Assembly: GCA_016215325.1 (NCBI GenBank)
Contig: JACRJV010000003.1
Span: 1-36,190, forward strand
Length of the DNA stretch: 36,190 bases
Direction: 5' to 3'
Source: Candidatus Uhrbacteria bacterium
Lineage (GTDB): Bacteria; Patescibacteriota; Patescibacteriia; JACRJV01
The notes beneath the pieces were generated by a model. The model was not told where the DNA came from, did no database searches, and saw only the letters and a list, made by a program, of their open reading frames with translations. The translations under genes and the position numbers were made by a program. Below are positions 1 to 9,163 of this stretch, piece after piece (the first letter of the stretch is position 1; the number at the start of each line of letters is the position of its first letter).

Positions 1-13
1 ATAAATACCACTA

Positions 14-2038
14 TTATCCTTTTCCGCTCGATGACTTATCCACAACTCCAAAAAAATTACTGCGACTTTCTGTGCTCATCAGATTGGGTGATGGCAACAC
101 ATTCGTCACCGTTGTCTCAGGTAGCCGCTCTGGTTGCTGTTCATACCAACGGATATAGCGTCTCAAAAGTGTTTTGATTTCTTTCCCATCCATATCCCCG
201 ACCAACACGAGGCGCCGGAATTGTTCGACGAGCTCCTCAATTTGAGCCAACGTATATTGTTCAACGGTTTTCGCCACAAAAATCTTTTCATGCCTTGTCG
301 AAACCGTCCCCTCCTCAGCCGTTAAAATCTCTTCAAACAATTTCTCTCCAGGGCGCAACCCAATAAAATGAAGGTCAACGTCTTTATATGGCTCTAACCC
401 ATGGATGTGGAGGAGTTCACTAGCAAGTTCGGTGATCTTCACCGGATTGCCCATATCCAAAACCATCGTATCCCCGCCGCGGCCAATCACGCTCGCTTGG
501 AGCACTAACGAAACGGCTTCCGGAATTGTCATAAAATATCGCCGCATGTCTTGATGCGTGATCGTCAATGGTTCGCCACGTTCGATCTGGTCCAAAAATA
601 ACGGGAGTACACTCCCCCGCGATCCTAATACGTTTCCGAACCGAACCGAAATATATTCGGTTCTGCCGGCAGAAGTGTAAGCGCGACAAATAAAGTCCGC
701 AATGCGCTTGGTCGCGCCCATAATACTCGTGGGCCGCACCGCTTTGTCGGTGGAAATCATCACAAATCGGTCGGTCCCATACTGTTGGGCGGCCCGGACG
801 ACATTGAGAGTGCCAAAAATATTCACCTTTACCGCTTCGTCAGCGTTATACTCCATCATTGGGACGTGCTTATACGCGGCGGCATGGAATACAACGTCCG
901 GGCGGTATGCGCGGAATACTTTCTCAACACGCTCACGATCACGGACATCTCCCACCAACAATTTGATTCGTCCGATAATGGTCGGTGCTTCACGGCGGAG
1001 CGTGATCTCGGCATGATAGAGTTCTGTTTCGTCGATTTCGAACAATAAGAGTTGCCGTGGGTTAAAGCCAGCCAACTGACGGACTAACTCGAAACCGATG
1101 GACCCCCCGGCTCCGCTCACTAATACTGTTTTATCTTCAATGCTCCGACCGATCTCCTGGTAATTAATCGCAACGCTCTGGCGCCCGATCAGGTCTTCTA
1201 CCTTGATGTCCTCCAATTCCCGAGCACGCAACTCTGGGCGATGGATATCGTAAATTCGAGGGACAATTTTGATTTCGTTCGCACCCGCCTCTTTGGCGGT
1301 GGTATACATCTCTCGCAACCGCACATGGCCGAGCCCCGGGATGGCGATGACCACACTCGAAACGCGATAGTTCCGAATGACAAAAGGTAAATCCTCTAAT
1401 CTGCCAACAACTTTTACCCCATGAAGATACATCCCCAACCGATTGACATCGTCATCCAAAAACCCCACTACTGCATACCCCCCCAGACCGGTTTTTTGGA
1501 TATCCCGCAAAATCATCTCCCCCGTATTACCAGCGCCCACGATGAGCGTCCCCCTCCCTTTTGGGGCATAGGCACTGCGCACGACTTCAAAAAATAATCG
1601 TTTAGAAATCCGCAAACAAGCAACAAAAAGCAACGTAATGAGCGCATCGCTCACGACGACGCTGCGTGGAAACCCTTGGAGAAATGACAGGCGGAAAAAA
1701 TAGATGGCAGCGATCAAAACAACTGCTGAAACCGTAACTGCCTTTACAATACTAAAAAAATCCTTAATGCTCACGTATCGCCAGCTCAATCGGTACAATC
1801 GAAAATAAGCGAAACTCAAAAGCTTCACCGCCAAAAACAATGGGATAGCCCGATAGAGGATTTGATAATACATTGGATCCGTAATGCTAAAATCGAACCG
1901 AAGCAAAAATGCACTATAGAGAGCGATAACAATAATGAGTGCGTCAAACAGCAAAAAGAATATCAACTTCTTTGTCGCGGTGGGGCTCAACAGCCTCTCC
2001 TTTATACTCACGGGTTTCTGTAGTGTTTGCAGCGTCAT
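14..2038 (-). CDS. Membrane-anchored nucleoside-diphosphate-sugar epimerase/dehydratase (WbpM/CapD/FlaA1-like)
   Basis: 674 aa; N-terminal TM segments, first Rossmann-like domain (LIVGAGNTGEMILRDI), second SDR domain (VLVSGAGGSIGFELVRQL), STDKAVRPTSIMGATKR and LRPGEKLFEEIL motifs typical of the CapD family. Confidence 0.93.
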   Translation of the reverse strand: MTLQTLQKPVSIKERLLSPTATKKLIFFLLFDALIIVIALYSAFLLRFDFSITDPMYYQILYRAIPLFLAVKLLSFAYFRLYRLSWRYVSIKDFFSIVKAVTVSAVVLIAAIYFFRLSFLQGFPRSVVVSDALITLLFVACLRISKRLFFEVVRSAYAPKGRGTLIVGAGNTGEMILRDIQKTGLGGYAVVGFLDDDVNRLGMYLHGVKVVGRLEDLPFVIRNYRVSSVVIAIPGLGHVRLREMYTTAKEAGANEIKIVPRIYDIHRPELRARELEDIKVEDLIGRQSVAINYQEIGRSIEDKTVLVSGAGGSIGFELVRQLAGFNPRQLLLFEIDETELYHAEITLRREAPTIIGRIKLLVGDVRDRERVEKVFRAYRPDVVFHAAAYKHVPMMEYNADEAVKVNIFGTLNVVRAAQQYGTDRFVMISTDKAVRPTSIMGATKRIADFICRAYTSAGRTEYISVRFGNVLGSRGSVLPLFLDQIERGEPLTITHQDMRRYFMTIPEAVSLVLQASVIGRGGDTMVLDMGNPVKITELASELLHIHGLEPYKDVDLHFIGLRPGEKLFEEILTAEEGTVSTRHEKIFVAKTVEQYTLAQIEELVEQFRRLVLVGDMDGKEIKTLLRRYIRWYEQQPERLPETTVTNVLPSPNLMSTESRSNFFGVVDKSSSGKG

Positions 2039-3105
2039 AGCGTGTGGCTGGTTGTGATCACACCGAATTCGTTCCTATGGTGGCGCTGAACAAGGTGCCA
2101 GAGCAAACACAGGACAGTAAAAGAAGCGAATAGGCTCGCGGGTAACAGCGTCGGGGTTTTGAGGCTGGCCCCTACTATTAGCGCCAAAACCGCATTCGTT
2201 CCCATGACAAACCTCACGACCTGCCCATGCCCATACCCCATTTGGACAATCTTCTGATACGCAAACGTCCGATGTGCTTCAAACCACCGCTCCCCGCGGA
2301 CGACCCGTCGCAATGTGCTCAACCCGGCATCCACAATGAATACCGCCAACAGCATGAGCCAAAGGGGCAGAGGGAAGCCGGCGTAACGATCGGAGGCCAA
2401 AGCAATAACCGCAAACGTATATCCTAACAACACGCTCCCGCTGTCTCCCATAAAAATTTTTGCGGGGGGCCAATTCCAAACGAGGAAACCTCCCGCGCTC
2501 GCGGCGACAAAAACAAGAAACATGCCCAAGGCAACCTGGTCAGCTATGAGCAGTAACATCCCGCCGACTGTTCCGACGAACACTGCCTGACTCGCCGCTA
2601 ACCCGTCAATGCCGTCCATAAAATTATAAACATTACTCGTCCCCACAATCCAGAACCAACCAAGAATATTGCCGAGCACTCCTAATGGAACCGTTGCTAT
2701 TCCAACATGCACTTGAGGGAATCCATCAATCGCAAAGAGCGCACCAGCGGCAGCGATGCCTTGAATAATGAACCGATGCCATGCAGAAATAGAAAAACGA
2801 TCATCCAGTATACCAATTGTTGTCAGCAGCGCACCGCCGCCCACGATAGTGAGCAATAACACCGTCGGAAAAAACTGGATGTATTGCAATATCGCCGCAC
2901 CCAAAAAAATACCCAAGGATATGGCTACCCCCCCTCCGCGAGGCGTTGGTTGGGTATGCGAACTACGCTGGTTTGGGATGTCGAGCAACTGATGCCGCAG
3001 TGCGTATCGCCGAATGATCGTCGTAAAGAAAAACGATGCCGAAAAAATCAGCAACGCGACAACAGCTGTAAATATGAATACAAGTAAGCCCCCGTAGTCG
3101 AACAT
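2035..3105 (-). CDS. Undecaprenyl-phosphate glycosyl-1-phosphate transferase, WecA/MraY family (glycosyltransferase family 4)
   Basis: Multi-TM protein with DIPNQRSSHTQPTPRGGG, NVYNFMDGIDGLAA and FMGDSGSVLLGY motifs. The ORF track starts at 3195, but MFDYGG at 3105 fits better because the upstream gene stops at 3107. Confidence 0.92.
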   Translation of the reverse strand: MFDYGGLLVFIFTAVVALLIFSASFFFTTIIRRYALRHQLLDIPNQRSSHTQPTPRGGGVAISLGIFLGAAILQYIQFFPTVLLLTIVGGGALLTTIGILDDRFSISAWHRFIIQGIAAAGALFAIDGFPQVHVGIATVPLGVLGNILGWFWIVGTSNVYNFMDGIDGLAASQAVFVGTVGGMLLLIADQVALGMFLVFVAASAGGFLVWNWPPAKIFMGDSGSVLLGYTFAVIALASDRYAGFPLPLWLMLLAVFIVDAGLSTLRRVVRGERWFEAHRTFAYQKIVQMGYGHGQVVRFVMGTNAVLALIVGASLKTPTLLPASLFASFTVLCLLWHLVQRHHRNEFGVITTSHTL

Positions 3106-3106
3106 A

Positions 3107-3547
3107 TCATCGCTCTTCAACATTCCATATATCCCAGTACCGCGCATCATACCGTACGTCATCGTTTTTTGTCTGGTCCAACGTATCAGTGGCAAAATAC
3201 ATTATTACGGTGTCGGAAGCCAGCGACATCGCTCCGTTGGCGTAGCCGGGGGGGATCCAAACGACGGCCGGCTTATGCGCGGAAACGATAAATCGATGTA
3301 CCCGCGCGTTCTTATCTGGGCGCTCCCAATTGTCAATACCCACCGCGCCAATGATGGCGCTGCCCGAAACCACCAACACATATTTTCCGGCGTTACGGTG
3401 CGCGTGCCACGCTCGGACAAACCCTTGCTTGTGATTGCGAATGGTATAAAAACGTTTAACGCCCGCAAAGTCAAAATTATTAACAAACCCGACTTCTCCA
3501 CGATCATCAACGCCGATGCCGCCTTCAATTAAACGCGGTTCCTCCAT
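3107..3547 (-). CDS. WxcM/FdtA-like sugar ketoisomerase or dTDP-4-dehydrorhamnose 3,5-epimerase-like cupin
   Basis: 146 aa single-domain cupin: DDRGEVGFVNNFDF..KRFYTIRNHKQGFVRAWHAHRN..KYVLVVSG, WIPPGYANG. Confidence 0.8.
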   Translation of the reverse strand: MEEPRLIEGGIGVDDRGEVGFVNNFDFAGVKRFYTIRNHKQGFVRAWHAHRNAGKYVLVVSGSAIIGAVGIDNWERPDKNARVHRFIVSAHKPAVVWIPPGYANGAMSLASDTVIMYFATDTLDQTKNDDVRYDARYWDIWNVEER

Positions 3548-3551
3548 ATTG

Positions 3552-4496
3552 TTATGTCAAGGGATTAATTTTCAAAAATCGTTCGTTGCTATAGCGCGGA
3601 TGATGAATATCTTTAACTCGCCCACGGTGGATCACCTCCAATACTTGCTTGATTCCATCATCCAAGGTATACCGCGGTTGGAAACCGAGCACCCCCCTCG
3701 CCTTGTCGCTGTTCATCCGGTAATCACCGGTTTCGCTCAACGGTTTCTCTTGGACGTCCAGCGATGCATCAGGAACGTGTTCTGCAACTTTCTTTGCCAG
3801 ATCCAGAATAGTCATGTTTTGCGTATGGAGATTAAACAGCCCCGTCACCGAGGAATCTACCGCACCAACCATTGCCTGCGCCACATCGCGCACGTGGACA
3901 AACGGACGAGATTGGCGGCCGCCGAAAATCGTCATCGAGTGATCGACAGCTGCTTTAGCAGTGAGTAAATTCACTACGAGATCAAGCCGCACCCGGGAAT
4001 ATGCATCTCCGATACCAAACAGTGTGCTTAAACGGAACACCACCGCATTTTTATTTTTTAAATAATCCTCAGCGGAATATTTCGTTTTTGTATACATGGT
4101 CGACGGGTCAACCGCCGAACTCTCATCCAAAACCCCTTGACTCATTTTGTACACCAGGCACGAAGATGGAAAAATAATGCGACCATCAAAATGCTCCGAA
4201 AGCCATTGCACGGAACGATCGTTGAACTCAAGAGCCAGATCCGGAGTCAGGTCGCACGCTCCATCCGCAACGAGCGCTGCCAACCAGATCACGACGTCCG
4301 CCCAATCAAGATGCTTCTGGAGTTGCTCGTGATCCCGGATATCGCCGCGGACAAAATCAAGAGGTTTGTGATAATAATCTTCAAATAAGAGAGTGTCGTA
4401 GACGCGAACCGAATGTTGCTGTGCCAGTAATAAAAGGTCGGTGACGGCTCCGCCAATAAAACCAGCTCCCCCGACCACCAATACGTTCTTGCCCAT
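3552..4496 (-). CDS. NAD-dependent epimerase/dehydratase (extended SDR)
   Basis: VLVVGGAGFIGGAVTDLLL nucleotide-binding motif, YTKTKYSAEDYL (YxxxK), FVHVRDVAQAM. Confidence 0.88.
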   Translation of the reverse strand: MGKNVLVVGGAGFIGGAVTDLLLLAQQHSVRVYDTLLFEDYYHKPLDFVRGDIRDHEQLQKHLDWADVVIWLAALVADGACDLTPDLALEFNDRSVQWLSEHFDGRIIFPSSCLVYKMSQGVLDESSAVDPSTMYTKTKYSAEDYLKNKNAVVFRLSTLFGIGDAYSRVRLDLVVNLLTAKAAVDHSMTIFGGRQSRPFVHVRDVAQAMVGAVDSSVTGLFNLHTQNMTILDLAKKVAEHVPDASLDVQEKPLSETGDYRMNSDKARGVLGFQPRYTLDDGIKQVLEVIHRGRVKDIHHPRYSNERFLKINPLT

Positions 4497-4506
4497 ATCC
4501 CAACGA

Positions 4507-5724
4507 TCAATCGACTAAAAGCCGCTCAAACAAAGCAATACCTGCCGCTTTTGAGAAGTGTTTGGTCACATAATCGTAGCCATTTTGGCCCCATTGGTCA
4601 AGCAGCGGCGTATTACGGTAGAGCCTTCGAATACAATCCGCTGCGGCCTGGGCATTGTCCGAAACAAGAGCCACGCCGCACTGCGCTTCAGCCACGATGC
4701 GGTGCCCTTCGCTTTCAGGGTTTAACAATGCAAGGATCGGCAACCGCGCCGCCGCAAACCCAAAAAACTTCCCTGGAATCGTCGGCGTCTTACTATTGTT
4801 TTCCAAGCATAGAAGGCCTATATCCATTTCTTCGAGAAGTTGAGGGTATTCCCTGGGGTTGACGAAGTCTTCAAATCGAACATTCGAAAGATGATACCTC
4901 GCGGCCATGGCCTTCAGCCGCGGCCTCTCGGTACCATCCCCAACGAAGAGAAAGGCACAATCCGGAAGATCCTGCAATATTCGAGCGATCTCAATTACAA
5001 ATGGTAATCCTTGGGATGGCCCTAAAACCCCCGGGAAGATAATGACAAATTTTCCAATGAGGCCATATTTCCTGCGGAAATGCCCCGTGGCTTTTGCACT
5101 GGTGTACTGGGAGAGATCAACCCAATTATGAATAACCTGAATTTTTTTTCCTGGCACCCCTTTGCGCTGAATTAAGAAATCCTTCGCCGCCGTGGTGCAG
5201 GTCGTAATCACATCAGCATCACGATAGGCTTTGGATTCCATCCGTTCAAAATAGCGGATCAACAATTTATTTTTGAGAATCCCGAGATCAATGGCATTCT
5301 GGGGGAAAATATCCTGGACATTAAGCACATACCGTGCATGATATTCCTTTTTTATATACGATCCAACTTTGACAAGTGGAAGATGTGGGGTGTAGACAAC
5401 CACCCCATCAATCGAAGTGTGCACAAACTTCTTCAACGCCCGCAAGAAAAAAAAGGGTAGGGTTATTTGTGCGATGCCGCGCAGAAAGTAGTGCACTTTG
5501 TGATGGGGAAGAGTTTTGACCCGAATGACACGCGCGCCGCCCTCCAGCTTAACGACGGTCAATTCCTCGTTTGCGGAATGTTTGCTCAAATTATACCGAG
5601 GCCACGAGGTAAGCACTGTCACCGTGTGCCCATGGAGTACAAGGACTTCAGTCAATTCTTGTGCCATGGTCGAAATTGAACGAATCTCAGGGGGGTAAGC
5701 AATGCTTACCAAAACGATATTCAT
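4507..5724 (-). CDS. Glycosyltransferase family 4 (GT-B)
   Basis: MNIVLVSIAYPPEIRS start; central VIFPGVLGPSQGL..FLFVGDG, PREYPQLLEEMDIGLLCLENN, PGKFFGFAAARLPILAL. The track start at 5781 overlaps the upstream gene; M at 5724 preferred. Confidence 0.88.
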   Translation of the reverse strand: MNIVLVSIAYPPEIRSISTMAQELTEVLVLHGHTVTVLTSWPRYNLSKHSANEELTVVKLEGGARVIRVKTLPHHKVHYFLRGIAQITLPFFFLRALKKFVHTSIDGVVVYTPHLPLVKVGSYIKKEYHARYVLNVQDIFPQNAIDLGILKNKLLIRYFERMESKAYRDADVITTCTTAAKDFLIQRKGVPGKKIQVIHNWVDLSQYTSAKATGHFRRKYGLIGKFVIIFPGVLGPSQGLPFVIEIARILQDLPDCAFLFVGDGTERPRLKAMAARYHLSNVRFEDFVNPREYPQLLEEMDIGLLCLENNSKTPTIPGKFFGFAAARLPILALLNPESEGHRIVAEAQCGVALVSDNAQAAADCIRRLYRNTPLLDQWGQNGYDYVTKHFSKAAGIALFERLLVD

Positions 5725-5734
5725 ACGCTGAGAT

Positions 5735-6334
5735 CTAAGATCTTTTTTGAAAACCGACCCAAGATGCCGGGATCGAAACACGCAGAAGAATAATAACCAA
5801 CAAGAGAAGCGTTACTTCGACAGCAAAACTTTTCATCGTTAGGGCAATAGAAAATACCCGATTGGCCAAAATGACACTCATCGGGAATATCCCCAATACC
5901 AACGTAAAGATCGGGTGAATCCACCGCTTTCGCCAAGCTGCCGCAGCAAACAGCATGATGTTCAACAAAACGATCACTATTGCAAAATTTTCAGCATCCA
6001 AAACGCCTCCCCCTGGAAAATTATAAAGAACAAAAACAATTGCTGAGTACAGTACTATGGACAGGGCAATCGCAAGAGTTGTGCGTTCGATCGAATCGAG
6101 TGCCGGATATGGCGAGCTGTTCGTTCCCTCACTGACGCGATCGCTCATCGGGAATGCAAAAAAACTTGCCCACCATCCTGGAAAAAACAGTAGTAACAGA
6201 ATCCCAACAACAATAAAAAGCGAGCGCATAAACCCTATACGTATAGCCGCCACCAACACGAGAACGACAATCCCCAACCCGAACAGTACCGACAACCGAA
6301 AAGTTCGCAAAAAATGATATACACTGGACAACAT
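5735..6334 (-). CDS. Small multi-TM protein, DUF1616-like, unknown function
   Basis: About 200 aa hydrophobic protein with FFPGWWASFFAFP and DSIERTTLAIALSIVL. ATG at 6334 (MLSSVYHF) preferred over the TTG at 6355. Confidence 0.6.
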   Translation of the reverse strand: MLSSVYHFLRTFRLSVLFGLGIVVLVLVAAIRIGFMRSLFIVVGILLLLFFPGWWASFFAFPMSDRVSEGTNSSPYPALDSIERTTLAIALSIVLYSAIVFVLYNFPGGGVLDAENFAIVIVLLNIMLFAAAAWRKRWIHPIFTLVLGIFPMSVILANRVFSIALTMKSFAVEVTLLLLVIILLRVSIPASWVGFQKRS

Positions 6335-6355
6335 ACGGGGGTCGATCAACGTCAA

Positions 6356-8056
6356 TTATTGAATACGAATCGCATTGGGGTCATATCGCCAGACATGCGG
6401 ACTGATTTGCACGAAACTTGGATCAGAAACGATAAGTCGCTTATACGCAACATCGTCGGGCACAATATTGCCCATGAAGATATAGATCGGACGATCATAC
6501 ATTCGCAGCAGTTCATGGCGCCTTGCGTTACTCCCCCCCTCCCAGAATTCTTTCCACATCGCGTAGTTCCACAAGTTTGCGCGCAAAAACCCGGGATCGA
6601 TAGTTTCCCGTTTTGAAAATGCCTTCACCCAAGGAGTATATATTGATTCCGTTGTCATTGCATAATCCATGGGCTGGGCAACATTATTAATGGCTTTGAT
6701 TTCAGCAAGTTCATCGGGATACAATTGTGGTTTCTGATTCCACACAATATAGCCATTGAGCGAGATAAATCCAAACAACAGCAAGCTCAGCATGACTCGT
6801 CCTTGATGATCTTTGAGGAGCCGCACCATTAATAACGAAAGTGGGTAAACCGCAAAGATGATCATCGTGATATCAAGAATGATCAAAAATCTATTTCGAT
6901 AAATGAAAGGGAAGTACGCTAAAACAAATAGCGTAAAAAGAAATATCAGGATCAAAAGGAGGGGCGAAAAAAGCATTGTATGTTTCGCACGAATCTTCCC
7001 AAGAATAAACAACGGTAAACCAAGGGCAAAAAAAGGGAGGAGGTAAATGTTCGCTAGTTGGAAAAGGTCAAAATCAATATACAAACCGCTATACATGACT
7101 CGTAACTGTGCTGGAAAATTATTCAGCAACCACCCGTAGTCATTCGTTGCCCCTCCGGTATATGCCAGGATAAATCCTTGACCGAACTGTCGGACAACAA
7201 CAAACGCAATAAGTACCGAGACCAGAATAAACACTGTCTCCTTCTCAAGTATTTTGCGTGCAAACAGCGAGCGAACGATTTGAACGATCGAAAATAGGGC
7301 AAGCGCTATCCCAAATGGGAAAAAGGTTGCGGGGTGAAGAACGGCACCGAATCCACCAATGACGACAGCTAGGATACTGCGCCGTTGCAGAAGAACGATG
7401 GTCATCAGTAACAACGCTACCGCAAACTCCATTTGGTAAAACATCCACCAAAAAGCAAAAAATTGCGGGATCGATACAGAAAAGAGAAACAGGGCAACCG
7501 ATCCATAGATGAGGCGCGATGAGGTATGAAATGAACGCGCTAGCATGTAAACGCTCCCCCCGAGGAGGAACTGAAACAGGAGGTAGAACCCATTCAATAC
7601 ATACGCGCTTGGAATTCCGAGCCAGAGGAACGGGACCCACATATAATTCCTCACTTCCCGCGCTGCGCCAATGGAGGCGCTGGAGAAACCGGATCCACGA
7701 CCAAGCTCGGAAATAACCCCTTCGATCGTATCAATATAAAATCCCGTATCATACCCTAACGGGAACGTGCCATATCGAACGAATAAATACAATCTTGTGG
7801 CCGCAAGGAAGACGACGGCGCCGACGAGTAAAGAATAAAAAAAATTGGTATTGTCTTGAATACTACCAGGGCCACGATCCTTCATGGAAACACACTCCCA
7901 AACCATCCAAAAGAGAAAAACACAATACACAATAAAAGCAGCTAAAATCCACACGGGAAGCTGCCACGGAATAATCAAGGCAACGATAACCCCATAGAGA
8001 ACAAAAGGGATGGCCGATCGATGCAAAATAAATTTCATAATAAAAACGATTCCCAT
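6356..8056 (-). CDS. Large multi-TM protein, putative GT-C-like glycosyltransferase/polysaccharide membrane protein
   Basis: 566 aa, many TM helices, FPLGYDTGFYIDTIEGV after the first TMs, soluble C-terminal tail; general architecture only. Confidence 0.6.
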   Translation of the reverse strand: MGIVFIMKFILHRSAIPFVLYGVIVALIIPWQLPVWILAAFIVYCVFLFWMVWECVSMKDRGPGSIQDNTNFFYSLLVGAVVFLAATRLYLFVRYGTFPLGYDTGFYIDTIEGVISELGRGSGFSSASIGAAREVRNYMWVPFLWLGIPSAYVLNGFYLLFQFLLGGSVYMLARSFHTSSRLIYGSVALFLFSVSIPQFFAFWWMFYQMEFAVALLLMTIVLLQRRSILAVVIGGFGAVLHPATFFPFGIALALFSIVQIVRSLFARKILEKETVFILVSVLIAFVVVRQFGQGFILAYTGGATNDYGWLLNNFPAQLRVMYSGLYIDFDLFQLANIYLLPFFALGLPLFILGKIRAKHTMLFSPLLLILIFLFTLFVLAYFPFIYRNRFLIILDITMIIFAVYPLSLLMVRLLKDHQGRVMLSLLLFGFISLNGYIVWNQKPQLYPDELAEIKAINNVAQPMDYAMTTESIYTPWVKAFSKRETIDPGFLRANLWNYAMWKEFWEGGSNARRHELLRMYDRPIYIFMGNIVPDDVAYKRLIVSDPSFVQISPHVWRYDPNAIRIQ

Positions 8057-8059
8057 CTT

Positions 8060-9163
8060 TTATTGCACCCGCTCAAACACACGTAACAACCCCCGCGCGG
8101 TGTTGGCCCACGTGAATGTATCGGCCCGAGCACGCGCAGACCGTACTCGCTGCTGGGCTGCTGGCGCGTCATCAAGCAATCGCTTCATCGTCGCTGCAAT
8201 ATCGTTTGGGTCCTGGGGATCAAAGTACAGTATTGCATCCTGGCCAATCTCCGGCATCGGTGGCGTGCATGATGCAGCAATCGGAACATGGCATGCCATC
8301 GCTTCAATGAGTGTATGCGGACAGGATTCTAATGTGCTAGGAAATACAAAGGATCGGGCTTGACGCATCAATTCAAGTAAACGAGTATGCGGGACAAGAC
8401 CGAGGAACTTCACGGACTGTTCCAACGAATGATCTGATATAAACTTCTGAATTTTTCGAAAGTATGATTTGTCATGAATCCCGCCAGCGAGCCACAACGG
8501 CGGGACATTGGGGTTCATCTGCCGAAGCTGCGCATACCCTTTGAGAAGATTTAACTGATTCGCATACGCAACGAACTTTGAGGCGGAAAGAATAACATCA
8601 AGACTCCCGGTCTGGACCGGAACATCGGGCGGCACTGGATTCCCATTATACACGACGCTGACATTCTTTCCAATTCCAGGGAGCCGTGCTGTCAGCCGAT
8701 CTTTGACTGCCTGAGATACGGCAACCGTATGATCCGCTCTCCATACTGACCATCGGGTAAACTGCCATTTCACCCACAACAGGATAGTGAGTCTCCAATT
8801 ATTCTCGTATTCGCGATATGCGAATGGTTCGGCATTACGAATAGAAATTATTGTTTTACAGGGGGCGAAAAAAATATTAAGGTTTTTTGCAGTAAATAGG
8901 ATGTCAATGCGATTTCGTTTTAGCTCGAACGGCAGCATGGTCTGTTCCCACAAAAACCTCTTGAGCATGGATGGGCGTTGTTTAACACACTCATGAAAAA
9001 TAATATTGTCTTGTTGCACGGCTTTGACAAGCGGATGCCCCTTCGATACGAAAAGATGATAATGATTTTTTTTATCATTTGCCGCCAGCGCTGGGATAAG
9101 GTTCGCAAAATACGTGACTCCGCCATACCCAACGCCGGAAAGGAGTGTCATTGCGATGTTCAT
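8060..9163 (-). CDS. Glycosyltransferase family 1/4 (GT-B)
   Basis: MNIAMTLLSGVGYGGVTYFANL; VKFLGLVPHTRLLELMRQARSFVFPSTLESCPHTLIEAMACHVPIAAS. M at 9163 preferred over 9268 because asnB stops at 9160. Confidence 0.9.
   Translation of the reverse strand: MNIAMTLLSGVGYGGVTYFANLIPALAANDKKNHYHLFVSKGHPLVKAVQQDNIIFHECVKQRPSMLKRFLWEQTMLPFELKRNRIDILFTAKNLNIFFAPCKTIISIRNAEPFAYREYENNWRLTILLWVKWQFTRWSVWRADHTVAVSQAVKDRLTARLPGIGKNVSVVYNGNPVPPDVPVQTGSLDVILSASKFVAYANQLNLLKGYAQLRQMNPNVPPLWLAGGIHDKSYFRKIQKFISDHSLEQSVKFLGLVPHTRLLELMRQARSFVFPSTLESCPHTLIEAMACHVPIAASCTPPMPEIGQDAILYFDPQDPNDIAATMKRLLDDAPAAQQRVRSARARADTFTWANTARGLLRVFERVQ

Noticed and set aside
3516-3968. 150-aa + strand ORF
   Set aside because: Antisense to the epimerase gene; no motifs.
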